NCBI RefSeq assembly: GCF_051014685.1
Contig: NW_027478398.1
Span: 248,001-312,000, forward strand
Source of the DNA: Ptiloglossa arizonensis
Lineage: Eukaryota > Arthropoda > Insecta > Hymenoptera > Colletidae
DNA: 64,000 nucleotides
Direction: 5' to 3'
Shown: in pieces, positions 53,003 through 64,000 of the stretch
Layout: each line of letters opens with the position of its first letter
How positions within the stretch are numbered: the first letter of the stretch is position 1
Notes under the pieces: model-generated
Database searches by the model: none
What the model saw: the letters and a program-made list of their open reading frames with translations, nothing else
Told to the model about the DNA's origin: nothing
Position numbers and translations under genes: made by a program

Positions 53003-53714
53003 TATTTGTAATTTCTGTTATAAATCATTTGATCTATAGTTAAATTAGACACTAATACTCTAAATACATATTTAATATATTTTTTAATCTCTTTAGCCTC
53101 CAGAAGAATTTTATTTATACTATTTAGTATATATAATAATTTACACAGAATCCGAAAGAAATCTAATTATTTATTTATAATAATTTTTTTTTTTCACTTA
53201 TCTTAAAAATTGGGATGTACTCTTTAAATGTTCGATTCATTTCTTTAATTTATTCATTAAATTGAATTAATCTATTCTTTATAATAACTTTAATAAAATT
53301 AATCCCTATAATTATTATAGAACTCATATTAAAATTTAATAATGAAATTTATTTTATTTGCCTAATTAATGTAATTTTTTCCCCTATCATTTGCTTAAAC
53401 AAAAAAATCTATCATAATAATTATAGGATATTCATCTGTTATACAAACATCTATTATAGTTATTTTATTAATAATTAACAAATATACATTTTTAACATAT
53501 TTCATTTTATATTCAATAATTTCTTTAATTTTAATTTTTATATTTAAAATAATAAAGATTAACTCTTCTACCTTATTTAGTATATTAACCCCTAATAAAA
53601 GAAAAATTATTTTATACTCAATAATTATTATGTACACAAATTTCCCACCTATAGCACTCTTTATACTGAAATAGATCGTCATAGAAACATTAATAAATTC
53701 AAGAATAAAATTTA
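53003..53714 (+). pseudogene. ND2: ND2 fragment, left inverted copy (NUMT)
   Basis: Nuclear copy of part of mitochondrial NADH dehydrogenase subunit 2, a complex I membrane subunit. It aligns with the reverse complement of 57562-58273 over 712 bp with about 35 differences counted by eye (near 95% identity). Read with the invertebrate mitochondrial code it gives hydrophobic ND2 segments including IGMYSLNVRF and GYSSVMQTS. A net 1-bp loss in the ATAATAA-plus-T-run at about 53177-53193 breaks the frame, and a compensating extra base sits near 53410. A Trp TGA codon of the right copy is TAG here (near 53673). However, it keeps an open codon where the right copy has a TAA near the INSS motif. Each copy has therefore acquired private lesions. 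It lacks both the 5' end and the 3' third of ND2. Confidence 0.85.
53003..53714 (+). repeat. Left arm of 712-bp imperfect inverted repeat
   Basis: Pairs with 57562-58273 in inverted orientation across a spacer of about 3.85 kb. The outer ends of both arms lie within about 16 bp of the island boundaries. The arms have the same net length despite two compensating 1-bp indels. Confidence 0.9.
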
Positions 53715-54141
53715 CCGTGGAAGGTTTAATTTTACATTTATTCGAAAGATGAAACATACAAAAGTTTGTACAAAATTATTTATTTATTTTATCGCACGGT
53801 AGGGAATATCGTACAAATGGAAATACTTATCTCTAATGTCGGTAAATTGTACTTGTCGCGCCATCTATTTGTGGAAATTAGAACAATTCCTCGACAAACT
53901 TGAGCGTTTCTCCGCCAGGTGTTTTCACCCCTTAAGTGTAGTTTAACCCTTTCTCCAATAGATGGCAACCCATGTAATTACCACGTTACAGGGATTTGTA
54001 ATTGCGGGTTCAGAATATATTTGCATACATACAAACTATAATTCCGATATGTAGCGAAATATTCATTTATTTTATCGCACGGTTTCTTCGATTATATTTG
54101 TTCGATCTAACCAAATACTTCAAGAAATTGATGGCTTTATA

Positions 54142-54404
54142 GCCATTATTTATACCGGAACATTGTGAAAAATTGTTTAATCTACGGTCCAACGACGGTT
54201 GTTAATTATTATGATAAATAAACGTCAAGATATTGCGAAATCTGCGAAGGCGAACGGCTTCGGTGAATGTTTGTTCATTTCCGTCATTTTTACTAACATT
54301 TATGTATGTTCCCAATATTAATCGAACAATGTGCATCCTATTTATGCATTGAAAATGATTAAGTACCTCCTAGAAATTAATTTGGATCGAGATTCAAAGT
54401 AAAA
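54142..54404 (+). repeat. 543-bp-offset direct repeat, copy 1
   Basis: About 263 bp that match 54685-54947, roughly 80% identical by eye. Shared words include GATAAATAAAC, AAATCTGCGAAGGCGAA, TTCGGTGAATGTTT and CCCAATATTAATCGAACAAT (54311 onward). Function is unknown; it could be a fragment of a dispersed nuclear repeat. Confidence 0.8.
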
Positions 54405-54684
54405 CGTGTTTCGTAATGTTTTATAGCAGGGAAAGTAACAATTGTTTATTAAATACATCAATTTAACATTTGCTTAATTCTTATAATTTACACAATACGC
54501 GTAGTAGTTGCATTTTTTATTTAAAAGCGCTGAAATTCAATTAATCGCTTTTCTAGATACAACAATCATAGCGATGGACGCTTGTGAATCGATCATCGAT
54601 ACGTGTAACCTTGAGAATGTCAGTTTGATCTCAACGAAAAATTCCATCGCGAGCAATGAATATTTCGATGAAATGATATTTTAA

Positions 54685-54947
54685 GCCTTTATTTATACTA
54701 GGGCATTGTTAATAATTATTTAAACTATGGTACTACGACAATTGTTAATAATTATGATAAATAAACATCAAGATATTGCAAAATCTGCGAAGGCGAATAG
54801 TTTCGGTGAATGTTTATTCATTTCCGCGAGTTTTACTAACATTCATGCATGTTCCCAATATTAATCGAACAATGTTCATCTTATTGATGCATTACAAATA
54901 ATTAAGAACTTATAGAAGTTAATTTTGATCGAGCTTCGATGTAAAGA
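54685..54947 (+). repeat. 543-bp-offset direct repeat, copy 2
   Basis: Second, diverged copy of 54142-54404. The CCCAATATTAATCGAACAAT word lies 543 bp after its partner. It ends close to the start of the mitochondrial-derived trnK remnant. The intervening 54405-54684 shows no clear repeat or gene. Confidence 0.8.
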
Positions 54948-54975
54948 GATAATTCTTAAAGTTTTAAAATGAAAA

Positions 54976-55036
54976 GTGAAGTAATTTATTACTATAATTT
55001 GATTTAAAAATTAATTCTTTTGTCAGACATCTAATG
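54976..55036 (-). tRNA. trnK: Truncated tRNA-Lys remnant (NUMT)
   Basis: On the minus strand the 5' acceptor half CATTAGA and TG are followed by a D-arm with a TCT/AGA stem, an anticodon arm centred on TTTTAA (anticodon TTT) with one mismatch and a 6-base loop, and a GTAA/TTAC T-stem. The 3' acceptor strand that should pair with CATTAGA is absent, and sequence after TTC no longer looks mitochondrial. The mitochondrial insertion therefore appears to end here. Its place just after COX2 agrees with insect mitochondrial gene order. The 38 bp between it and COX2 (55037-55074) hold nothing recognisable. Confidence 0.55.
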
Positions 55037-55074
55037 ATTTGATTTAATTAAATATTATATGAGTAGGTTAAAAT

Positions 55075-55758
55075 TTAATTTTGGTTGTTAATTCAATTAA
55101 TAAAGTTTGAATAATTAGTTCTTTCCACAACAATTGGCATAAATCTGTGATTAGCTCCGCTGATTTCAGAACATTGTCCGAAAAATACTCCAGGTCGATT
55201 AGTAATTAAATTTATTTGGTTAATTCGCCCTGGTACTGAGTCTATTTTTAAGCCTAAAGACGGAACAGTTCAATAGTGAATTACGTCGTTTGATGTTGTT
55301 AATATTCGAATTAGTGTATTAGATGGAATAATTATTCGATTATCTACGTCTAGGAGACGAAAAATGTAAATATTATTTAAATCTTTATCTATATAGGAGT
55401 CAAAATTTAAATTATTAAATTCTGGGTATTCATAGTATCAATATCATTGGTGCCCAATTGATTTGATTGTTAAGTATACGGGTATTCATAGTTCATCAAT
55501 AAAATATAGGGTTTTTAAAGAAGGAAGTGCAATTACTCCTAAAATTATTATTGGGAGTAAAGTTCATACAATTTCAATATGATGATTTTTAAGTAAAAAT
55601 CGATTGATAAATTTATTAGTAAAAATATCTAATATAATTATTAGAGTTAATGAAGAGATTATAATTATTATAATTATTGTGAAGTTGTGAAAAAGATTTA
55701 AATTATAGGCATATGGCGAATTGGGGTCTTGGAAATTAATTACTTTTCAATGGGACAT
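55075..55758 (-). pseudogene. COX2: COX2, full-length NUMT copy with lost CuA cysteine
   Basis: Cytochrome c oxidase subunit II carries the binuclear CuA centre in the inner mitochondrial membrane. Read from ATG at 55758 to TAA at 55075 with the invertebrate mitochondrial code, the frame is open for 227 codons, the normal insect length. Two N-terminal membrane segments are followed by [26 protein letters not shown] and the CuA loop [15 protein letters not shown]. The second CuA cysteine, position 200 in this frame, is Ser (AGC for TGC), which should abolish CuA binding. Several Trp codons are TGA, so nuclear translation would truncate it early. The start abuts trnL2 with no gap, as in insect mitochondria. 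It was probably a normal COX2 when it was transferred and has since decayed. Confidence 0.9.
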
Positions 55759-55818
55759 TTTCAATAAAAATATTAAATTTTATAAATGAATCTTAAATTC
55801 ATGCACTAATCTGCCATA

Positions 55819-55823
<5 letters not shown>
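55759..55823 (-). tRNA. trnL2: tRNA-Leu(UUR), anticodon TAA, NUMT copy
   Basis: A cloverleaf can be drawn on the minus strand. Acceptor halves CTTAATA and TATTGAA form six pairs (one T-G) and one C-A mismatch. The D-arm has GCA/TGC. The anticodon stem ATGAA/TTCAT is perfect with loop TTTAAGA (anticodon TAA). The T-stem AAAAT/ATTTT is perfect with loop TTAAT. It sits between COX1 and COX2, the pancrustacean ancestral position, and overlaps the COX1 stop by a few bases. As part of a nuclear insertion it is unlikely to function. Confidence 0.8.
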
Positions 55824-57348
<1,525 letters not shown>

Positions 57349-57367
57349 ATATTAATTATGCTAAAAA

Positions 57368-58275
57368 TTAATATAACCAGTAGATCATAAATATAAATAT
57401 AAATATTAAAAAAGTTATAAATAGATAATAGTTTAGAAAATTAAGGTTAATTTAATTATATATATTTTATTTAATTGAAGGGAAAAAATATAAGAAGGAT
57501 ATATTTAAATAATTTCATGATGTAATTAATCTTATAAAAAGATACACAATTATTAAAAGTATAAATTTTATTCCTGAATTTATTAATGTTTCTAGGACGA
57601 TTCATTTCAGTATAAAGAGTGCTATACGTGGGAAATTTGTGTACATAATAATTATTGAGTATAAAATAATTTTTCTTTTATTAGAGGTTAATATATTAAA
57701 TTAGGAAGAAGAATTAATCTTTATTATTTTAAATATAAAAATTAAATTTGAAGAAATTATTGAATATAAAATGAAATATGTTAAAAATGTAACATTGTTA
57801 ATTATTAATAAAATAACTATAATAGATGTTTGTATAACAGATGAATATCCTATAATTATTTTGATTGTTTTTTTATTTAAGCAAATGATAGGGGCAATAA
57901 TTACATTAATTAGGCAAATAAAATAAATTTCATTATTAAATTTTAATACGAGTTCTATAATAATTATAGGGATTAATTTTATTAAAGTTATTATAAAGAA
58001 TAGATTAATTCAATTTAATGAATAAATTAAAGAAATGAATCGAACATTTAAAGAGTACATCCCAATTTTTAACATAAGTGAAAAAAAAATTATTATTATA
58101 AATAAATAATTAGATTTATTTCCAATTCTGTGTAAATTATTACATATAGTAAATAGTATAAATAAAATTCTTCTGGAGGCTAAAGAGATTAAAAAATATA
58201 TTAAATATGTATTTAGAGTATTAGTGTCAAATTTAACTATAGATCAAATGATTTATAATAGAAATTATAAATATT
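57368..58275 (-). pseudogene. ND2: ND2, 5'-truncated NUMT copy
   Basis: NADH dehydrogenase subunit 2, a proton-pumping membrane subunit of complex I. A single frame runs from the island edge to TAA at 57368 (about 298 codons against roughly 330 for insects), so about 30 or more N-terminal codons are missing. Recognisable segments are LMLKIGMYSLNVRF, LMKLIP, GYSSVMQTS, NNVTFLTYF and MYTNFP. Under the mitochondrial code, in-frame TAA stops occur close to the 5' edge, after KINSSS, and twice near the C-terminus (SIK-stop, MYN-stop). There is no net frameshift. The ND2 to COX1 to trnL2 to COX2 order and strand match an insect mitochondrion, but trnW, trnC and trnY are absent between ND2 and COX1. 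Confidence 0.88.
57562..58273 (-). repeat. Right arm of 712-bp imperfect inverted repeat
   Basis: Partner of 53003-53714. Position 58273 pairs with 53003 and 57562 with 53714. The inner end of homology lies within ND2; on the right side ND2 continues, whereas on the left the sequence changes to nuclear DNA. Confidence 0.9.
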
Positions 58276-61200
58276 CTCCCATATCTCGCGAACGGATTGA
58301 CGAACTTCAGAAATTCCTGTTGCATCTGAAAGTTGAAACTCGCCCGATTACAATGGTATGTGTATTTTTCCGCTAGGCCATTGCAGTTATTTGTTTCGAG
58401 TATCACACTTGCGAAAATTTTGATGGTTTCTCAACCATTCCTTAACTTCAAACTCCCATATCTCGCGAACGGATTGACGAACTCGAGAAATGCCTGTTGC
58501 ATCTAAAAGTAGAAACACTCCCGATTACAAAGGTATATGTATTTTTCCCCTAGGCCATTGTAGTTATTGGTTTCGAGTATCAGACTTGCGAAACTATGAT
58601 GGTTTCTCAATCATGCCTTCACTTGAAACTCCTATATCTCGCGAACGGACTGAGGAAATCGAGAAATTCCTGTTGCATCTGAAACTAGAAGCTCGCCCGA
58701 TTACAATGGTGTGTGTACTTTTCCCCTAGGCCATTCCAGTTATTGGTTTCGAGTATCAGACTTGGGAAAATTTTGATGGTTTCTCAACCATTCCTTAACT
58801 TCAAACTCCCATATCTCGCGAACGGATTGACGAACCCGAGAATTTCCTGTTGTATCTGACAGCAGAAACTCGCCCGATTACAACGGTATGTGTATTGTTG
58901 CCCTAGGCCATAGTAGTTATTGGTTTCAAGTATCAGACTTGCGAAAATTTTGATGGTTTCTCAAACATTCCTTAACTTCAAACTCCCATATCTCGCGAAC
59001 GGATTGACGAACTGGAGAAATTCCTGTTGCATCTGAAAGTAGAAACTGGCCCGATTACAATGGTGTGTGTATTTCTCCCCTACGCCATTCCAGTTATTGG
59101 TTTCAAGTATCAGACTTGTGAAAGTTTTAATGGTTTCTCAACCATTCCTTAACTTCAAACTCCCATATCTCGCGAACGGATTGACGAACTCGAGAAATAC
59201 CTGTTGCATCTGAAAGTAGAAACTAGCCCCATTACAATGGTGTGTGTACTATTCCCCTAGACCATTCCAGTTATTGGTTTCGAGTATCAGAATTGCGAAA
59301 ATTTTGATGGTTTCTCAACCATTCCTTAACTCCAAACTCCGATATTTCGCGAACGGATTGACGAATTCGACAAATTTCTGTTGCGTCTGAAAGCAGAAAC
59401 TCTCCCGATTAGAACGATATGTGCATTTTTCCCCTAGGCCATTGTAGTTATTCGTTTCGAGTATCAGACTTGCGAAAATTTTGATGGATTCTCAACCATT
59501 CCGTAACTTCAAACTCCCATATCTCGCGAACGGATTGAATCTCGCGAACGGATTGAGGAACTCGAGAAATTCCTGTTGCAACTGAAAGTAGAAACTTGCC
59601 CGATTACAATGGTTTTTGAACTTTTCCCCTAGGCCATTCCAGTTATTGGTTTCGAGTATCAGACTTGCGAAAATTTTAATGGACTCTCAACCATTCCTTA
59701 AACTCAAACTCCCATATCTCGCGAACGGACTGACGAACTAGAGAAATTCCTGTTGCATCTGAAAGTAGAAACTCGCCCGATTACAACGGTACGTGTATTG
59801 TTGCCCTAGGCCATAGTAGTTATTGGTTTCGAGTATCAGACTTGCGAAAATTTTGGTGGTTTCTCAACCATTCCTTAACTTCAAACTCCCATATCTCGCG
59901 AACGGTTTGCCGAACTCGAGAAATACCTGTTGCATCTGTAAGTAGAAACTCGCCCGGTTACAAAGGTATGTGTATTTTTCGCCTAGGCCTTTGTAGTTAT
60001 TGGTTTCGAGTATCAGACTTGCGAAAATTTTGATGGTTTCTCAACCATTCCTTAACTTCAAACTCCCATACCTCGCGAACGGATTGACGAACTCGAGAAA
60101 TTCCTGTTGCATCTGAAAATAGAATCTTGCCCGATTACAATTGTGTGTGTACTTTTCCCCTAGGCCATTCCAGTTATTCGTTTCGAGTATCTGACTTGCG
60201 AAAATTTTGAAGGTTTCTCTACCATTCCTTAATTTCAAACTCGCATATCTCGCGAACGGCTTGAGGAACTCGTGAAATTCCTGTTGCATCTGAAAGTAGA
60301 AACTCGCCCGATTACAACGGTATGTTTTCCAGTTATTGGTTTCGAGTATCAGAGCAGCGAAAGTTTTGGTGGTTTCACAACAGTTCCATAACTTCAAACT
60401 CCCATATCTCGCGAACGGATTGACGGACTCGAGAAATTCCTGTTGCATCTGAAAGCAGAAACTCGCCCGTTTACAATGGTATGCGTATTTTTGCCCTAGG
60501 CCATAGTAGTTATTGGTTTCTAGTATCAGACTTGCGAAAATTTTGATGGTTTCTCCACCATTCCATAACTTCAAACTCCCATATATCGCGAGCGGATTGA
60601 CGAACTCGAGAAGTTCCTACTGCATCTGTAGGCAGAAACTCGCCCGATTACAATGGTGTGTGTACTTTTCCCCTAGGCCATTCCAGTTATTGGTTTCGAG
60701 TATCAGACTTGCGAAAATTTTGATGGTTTCTCAACCATTCCTTAACTTCAAACTTCCATATCTCGCGAACGGATTGACGAACTCGAGAAATTCCTGTTGC
60801 ATCTGAAAGTAGAAACTCCCCCGATTAGAATGGTGTGTGTACTTTTCCCCTAGGCCATTCCAGTTATTGGTTTCTAGTATCAGCCTTGCGAAAATTTTTA
60901 TGGTTTCTCAAACATTCCATAACTTCAAACTCCCATATCTCTCGAACGGATTGACGAACTCGAGAAATTCCTGTTGCAACTGAATGTAGAATCTCGCCCG
61001 ATTACAACGGTATGTGTATTTCTCCCCTAGGCCATTCCAGTTATCGGTTTCGAGTATCAGAGCAGCGAAAGTTTTGGTGGTTTCACAACAGTTCCATGAC
61101 TTCAAACTCCCATATCTCGCGAACGGATTGACGGACTCGAGAAATTCCTGTTGCATCTGAAAGTTGAAACTCGCGCGATTACAACGGCATATGTATTTTT

Positions 61201-64000
61201 GCCCTAGACCATAGTAATTAATGGCTTCGAGTATCAGATTCCGAAAATTTTGAAGGTTTCTCAACCATTCCGTAACTTCAAACTCTCATATCTCGCGAAC
61301 GGACTGACGAACTCGAGAAAGTCCTGTTGCATCTGAAAGTAGAAACTCGCCCGATTACAACGGTGTGTGTACTTTTCCCCTAGGCCATTCCAGTTATTCG
61401 TTTCGAGCATCAGACTTGCGAAAATTTTGATGGTTTCTCAAACATTTCTTATCTTCAAACTCCCCTATCTTGCGAACGGATTGACGCACTGGAGAAATTC
61501 CTATTGCATCTGCAAGTAGAAACTCGCCCGATTACAATGGTGTGTGTACTTTTCCCCTAGGCCATTCCAGTTATTGGTTTCGAGTATCAGACTTGCGAAA
61601 ATTTTGATGGTTTCTCAACCATTCCTTAACTTCAAACTCCCATACCTCGCGAATGGATTGACGAACTCGAGAAGTTCCTACTGCATCTGAAAGCAGAAAC
61701 TCGCCCGATTACAATGGTGTGTGTACTTTTCCTCTAGGCCATTCCAGTTATTGGTTTCGAGTAACAGACTTGCGAAAATTTTAATGGACTCTCAACCATT
61801 CCTTAAATTCAAACTTCCATATCACGCGAACGGATTGACGAACTTGAGAAATTCCTGTTGCATCTGAAAGTAGAAACTTGCCCGATTTCAATGGTGTTTG
61901 AACTTTTCCCCTAGGCCATTTCAGTTATTGGTTTCGAGTATCAGACTTGCGAAAATTTTGATGGTTTCTCAACCATTCCTTTATTTCAAACTCCAATATC
62001 TCGCGAACGGACTGACGAACTAGAGAAATTCCTGTTGCATCTGAAAGTAGAAACTCGCCCGATTACAATGGTGTGTGTACTTTTCCCCTAGGCCATTCCA
62101 GTTATTGGTTTCGAGTATCAGACTTGCGAAAATTTTGATGGTTTCTCAACCATTCCTTAACTTCAAACTCCCATACCTCGCGAATGGATTGACGAACTCG
62201 AGAAGTTCCTACTGCATCTGAAAGCAGAAACTCGCCCGATTACAACGGTGTGTGTACTTTTCCCCTAGGCCATTCCAGTTATTCGTTTCGAGCATCAGAC
62301 TTGCGAAAATTTTGATGGTTTCTCAAACATTTCTTAACTTCAAACTCCCCTATCTTGCGAACGGATTGACGCACTGGAGAAATTCCTATTGCATCTGCAA
62401 GTAGAAACTCGCCCGATTACAATGGTGTGTGTACTTTTCCCCTAGGCCATTCCAGTTATTGGTTTCGAGTATCAGACTTGCGAAAATTTTGATGGTTTCT
62501 CAACCATTCCTTAACTTCAAACTCCCATACCTCGCGAATGGATTGACGAACTCGAGAAGTTCCTACTGCATCTGAAAGCAGAAACTCGCCCGATTACAAT
62601 GGTGTGTGTACTTTTCCTATAGGCCATTCCAGTTATTGGTTTCGAGTAACAGACTTGCGAAAATTTTAATGGACTCTCAACCATTCCTTAAATTCAAACT
62701 TCCATATCACGCGAACGGATTGACGAACTTGAGAAATTCCTGTTGCATCTGAAAGTAGAAACTTGCCCGATTTCAATGGTGTTTGAACTTTTCCCCTAGG
62801 CCATTTCAGTTATTGGTTTCGAGTATCAGACTTGCGAAAATTTTGATGGTTTCTCAACCATTCCTTTATTTCAAACTCCAATATCTCGCGAACGGACTGA
62901 CGAACTAGAGAAATTCCTGTTGCATCTGAAAGTAGAAACTCGCCCGATTACAACGGTATGTGTATTGTTGCCCTAGGCCATAGTAGTTATTGGTTTCGAG
63001 TATCAGACTTGCGAAAATTTTGATGGTTTCTCAACCATTCCTTAACTTCAAACTCCCATACCTCGCGAATGGATTGACGAACTCGAGAAGTTCCTACTGC
63101 ATCTGAAGGCAGAAACTCGCCCGATTACAATGGTGTGTGTACTTTTCCCCTAGGCCATTCCAGTTATTGGTTTCGAGTAACAGACTTGCGAAAATTTTGA
63201 TGGTTTCTCAACCATTCCTTAACCTCAAACTCCCATATCTCGCGAACGGATTGACGAACTCGAGAAATTCCTGTTGCATCTGAAAGCAGAAACTCGCCCG
63301 TTTACAATGGTATGCGTATTTTTGCCCTAGGCCATAGTAGTTATTGGTTTCTAGTATCAGACTTGCGAAAATTTTGATGGTTTCTCCACCATTCCATAAC
63401 TTCAAACTCCCATATATCGCGAGCGGATTGACGAACTCGAGAAGTTCCTACTGCATCTGTAGGCAGAAACTCGCCCGATTACAATGGTGTGTGTACTTTT
63501 CCCCTAGGCCATTCCAGTTATTGGTTTCGAGTAACAGACTTGCGAAAATTTTAATGGACTCTCAACCGTTCTTTAAATTCAAACTTCCATATCACGCGAA
63601 CGGATTGACGAACTCGAGAAATGCCTGTTGCATCTGAAAGTAGAAACTTGCCCGATTACAATGGTGTTTGAACTTTTCCCCTAGGCCATTTCAGTTATTG
63701 GTTTCGAGTATCAGACTTGCGAAAATTTTGATGGTTTCTCAACCATTCCTTTATTTCAAACTCCAATATCTCGCGAACGGACTGACGAACTAGAGAAATT
63801 CCTGTTGCATCTGAAAGTAGAAACTCGCCCGATTACAACGGTATGTGTATTGTTGCCCTAGGCCATATTAGTTATTGGTTTCGAGTATCAGACTTGCGAA
63901 AATTTTGATGGTTTCTCATACATTTCTTAACTTCAAACTCCCCTATCTTGCGAACGGATTGACGCACTGGAGAAATTCCTGTTGAATCTGAAAGCAGACA
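58276..64000 (+). repeat. Satellite A array, right block (~32 monomers, continues past the window)
   Basis: Same 177-bp family and same orientation as 1-19657. It resumes with CTCCCATATCTCGCGAACGG, that is, at the monomer position where the left block stopped. Monomers here are more diverged from each other than in the left block, with odd indels. There is a perfect 18-bp tandem duplication of ATCTCGCGAACGGATTGA at 59521-59556. There is also an ~18-bp deletion near 60320-60332 that removes the CCTAGG site. No gene is present. Confidence 0.97.
61361..63680 (+). repeat. 885-bp (five-monomer) higher-order repeat in right satellite A
   Basis: Variant landmarks recur at 885 bp. The ACGGTGTGTGT plus TTATTCGTTTCGAGCATC combination starts at 61361 and 62246, and the GTGTTTGAACTTTTCC variant lies near 61893, 62779 and 63664. 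The third copy is partly replaced by other monomers: 63344-63500 resembles 60513-60669 at an offset of 2,831 bp (16 monomers). Confidence 0.8.

Larger units (their letters stand above)
53715..54975. other. Apparently nuclear, non-coding segment inside the island
   Basis: This stretch is less AT-extreme than the NUMT and has no mitochondrial similarity that I can read. It contains no convincing gene. A word CATTTATTTTATCGCACGGT-like motif occurs near 53779-53800 and again near 54066-54082. A perfect 10-bp inverted pair, GCCATCTATT at 53860-53869 and AATAGATGGC at 53957-53966, flanks about 90 bp. From 54142 a diverged 543-bp-offset direct repeat follows (listed separately). The segment may be part of an unrecognised transposable element or the original nuclear filler between two NUMT pieces. 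Confidence 0.6.

Noticed and set aside
53395..53757. 120-codon minus-strand frame as a novel protein
   Set aside because: It is antisense to the left ND2 pseudogene copy and explained by AT-rich mitochondrial sequence.
53860..53966. Small transposon bounded by GCCATCTATT / AATAGATGGC
   Set aside because: The inverted arms are only 10 bp, no target duplication was seen, and the interior has no recognisable content; chance pairing is possible.

Overview
This window looks like insect heterochromatin: two unrelated satellite arrays and one island of mitochondrial DNA inserted in the nuclear genome (NUMT). I see no functional protein-coding gene. The mitochondrial copies read as insect ND2, COX1, tRNA-Leu(UUR), COX2 and part of tRNA-Lys under the invertebrate mitochondrial code (TGA = Trp, ATA = Met, AGA = Ser). 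Their AT-richness and sequence style suggest Hymenoptera, but that order-level call is only a guess.

Layout. (1) 1-19657: satellite A, a head-to-tail array of about 177-bp monomers (roughly 111 copies) with higher-order structure, including two consecutive near-identical 4,941-bp (28-monomer) blocks. (2) 19658-52986: satellite B, a 20-bp unit built from an 8-mer and a 12-mer, almost purely purine on one strand apart from the C of its CpGs. It runs purine-strand-up to 24314, then flips orientation at a perfect 28-bp palindrome and continues pyrimidine-strand-up to 52986. (3) 52987-58275: a 5.3-kb AT-rich island. It starts and ends with inverted copies of the same ND2 fragment (712 bp, about 95% identical). 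The right copy is continuous with COX1, trnL2, COX2 and a truncated trnK, all on the minus strand. Between trnK and the left ND2 copy lie about 1.26 kb of apparently nuclear sequence with a diverged direct repeat 543 bp apart. (4) 58276-64000: satellite A again, in the same orientation.

The most informative structural point is that satellite A stops at 19657 and resumes at 58276 at the same position within its monomer, with a 2-bp CT overlap. The simplest reading is that the whole 38.6-kb block, or a smaller precursor that later expanded, entered one satellite A monomer at one site.

The very long open frames across satellite B (up to about 3,100 codons) are composition artefacts: the 20-bp consensus has no stop codon in any of six frames. 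The mitochondrial genes are pseudogenes. COX1 has an internal stop and loses several invariant residues, COX2 has lost a CuA cysteine, and ND2 carries stops. No rRNA, CRISPR array, promoter or intact transposon was recognised.
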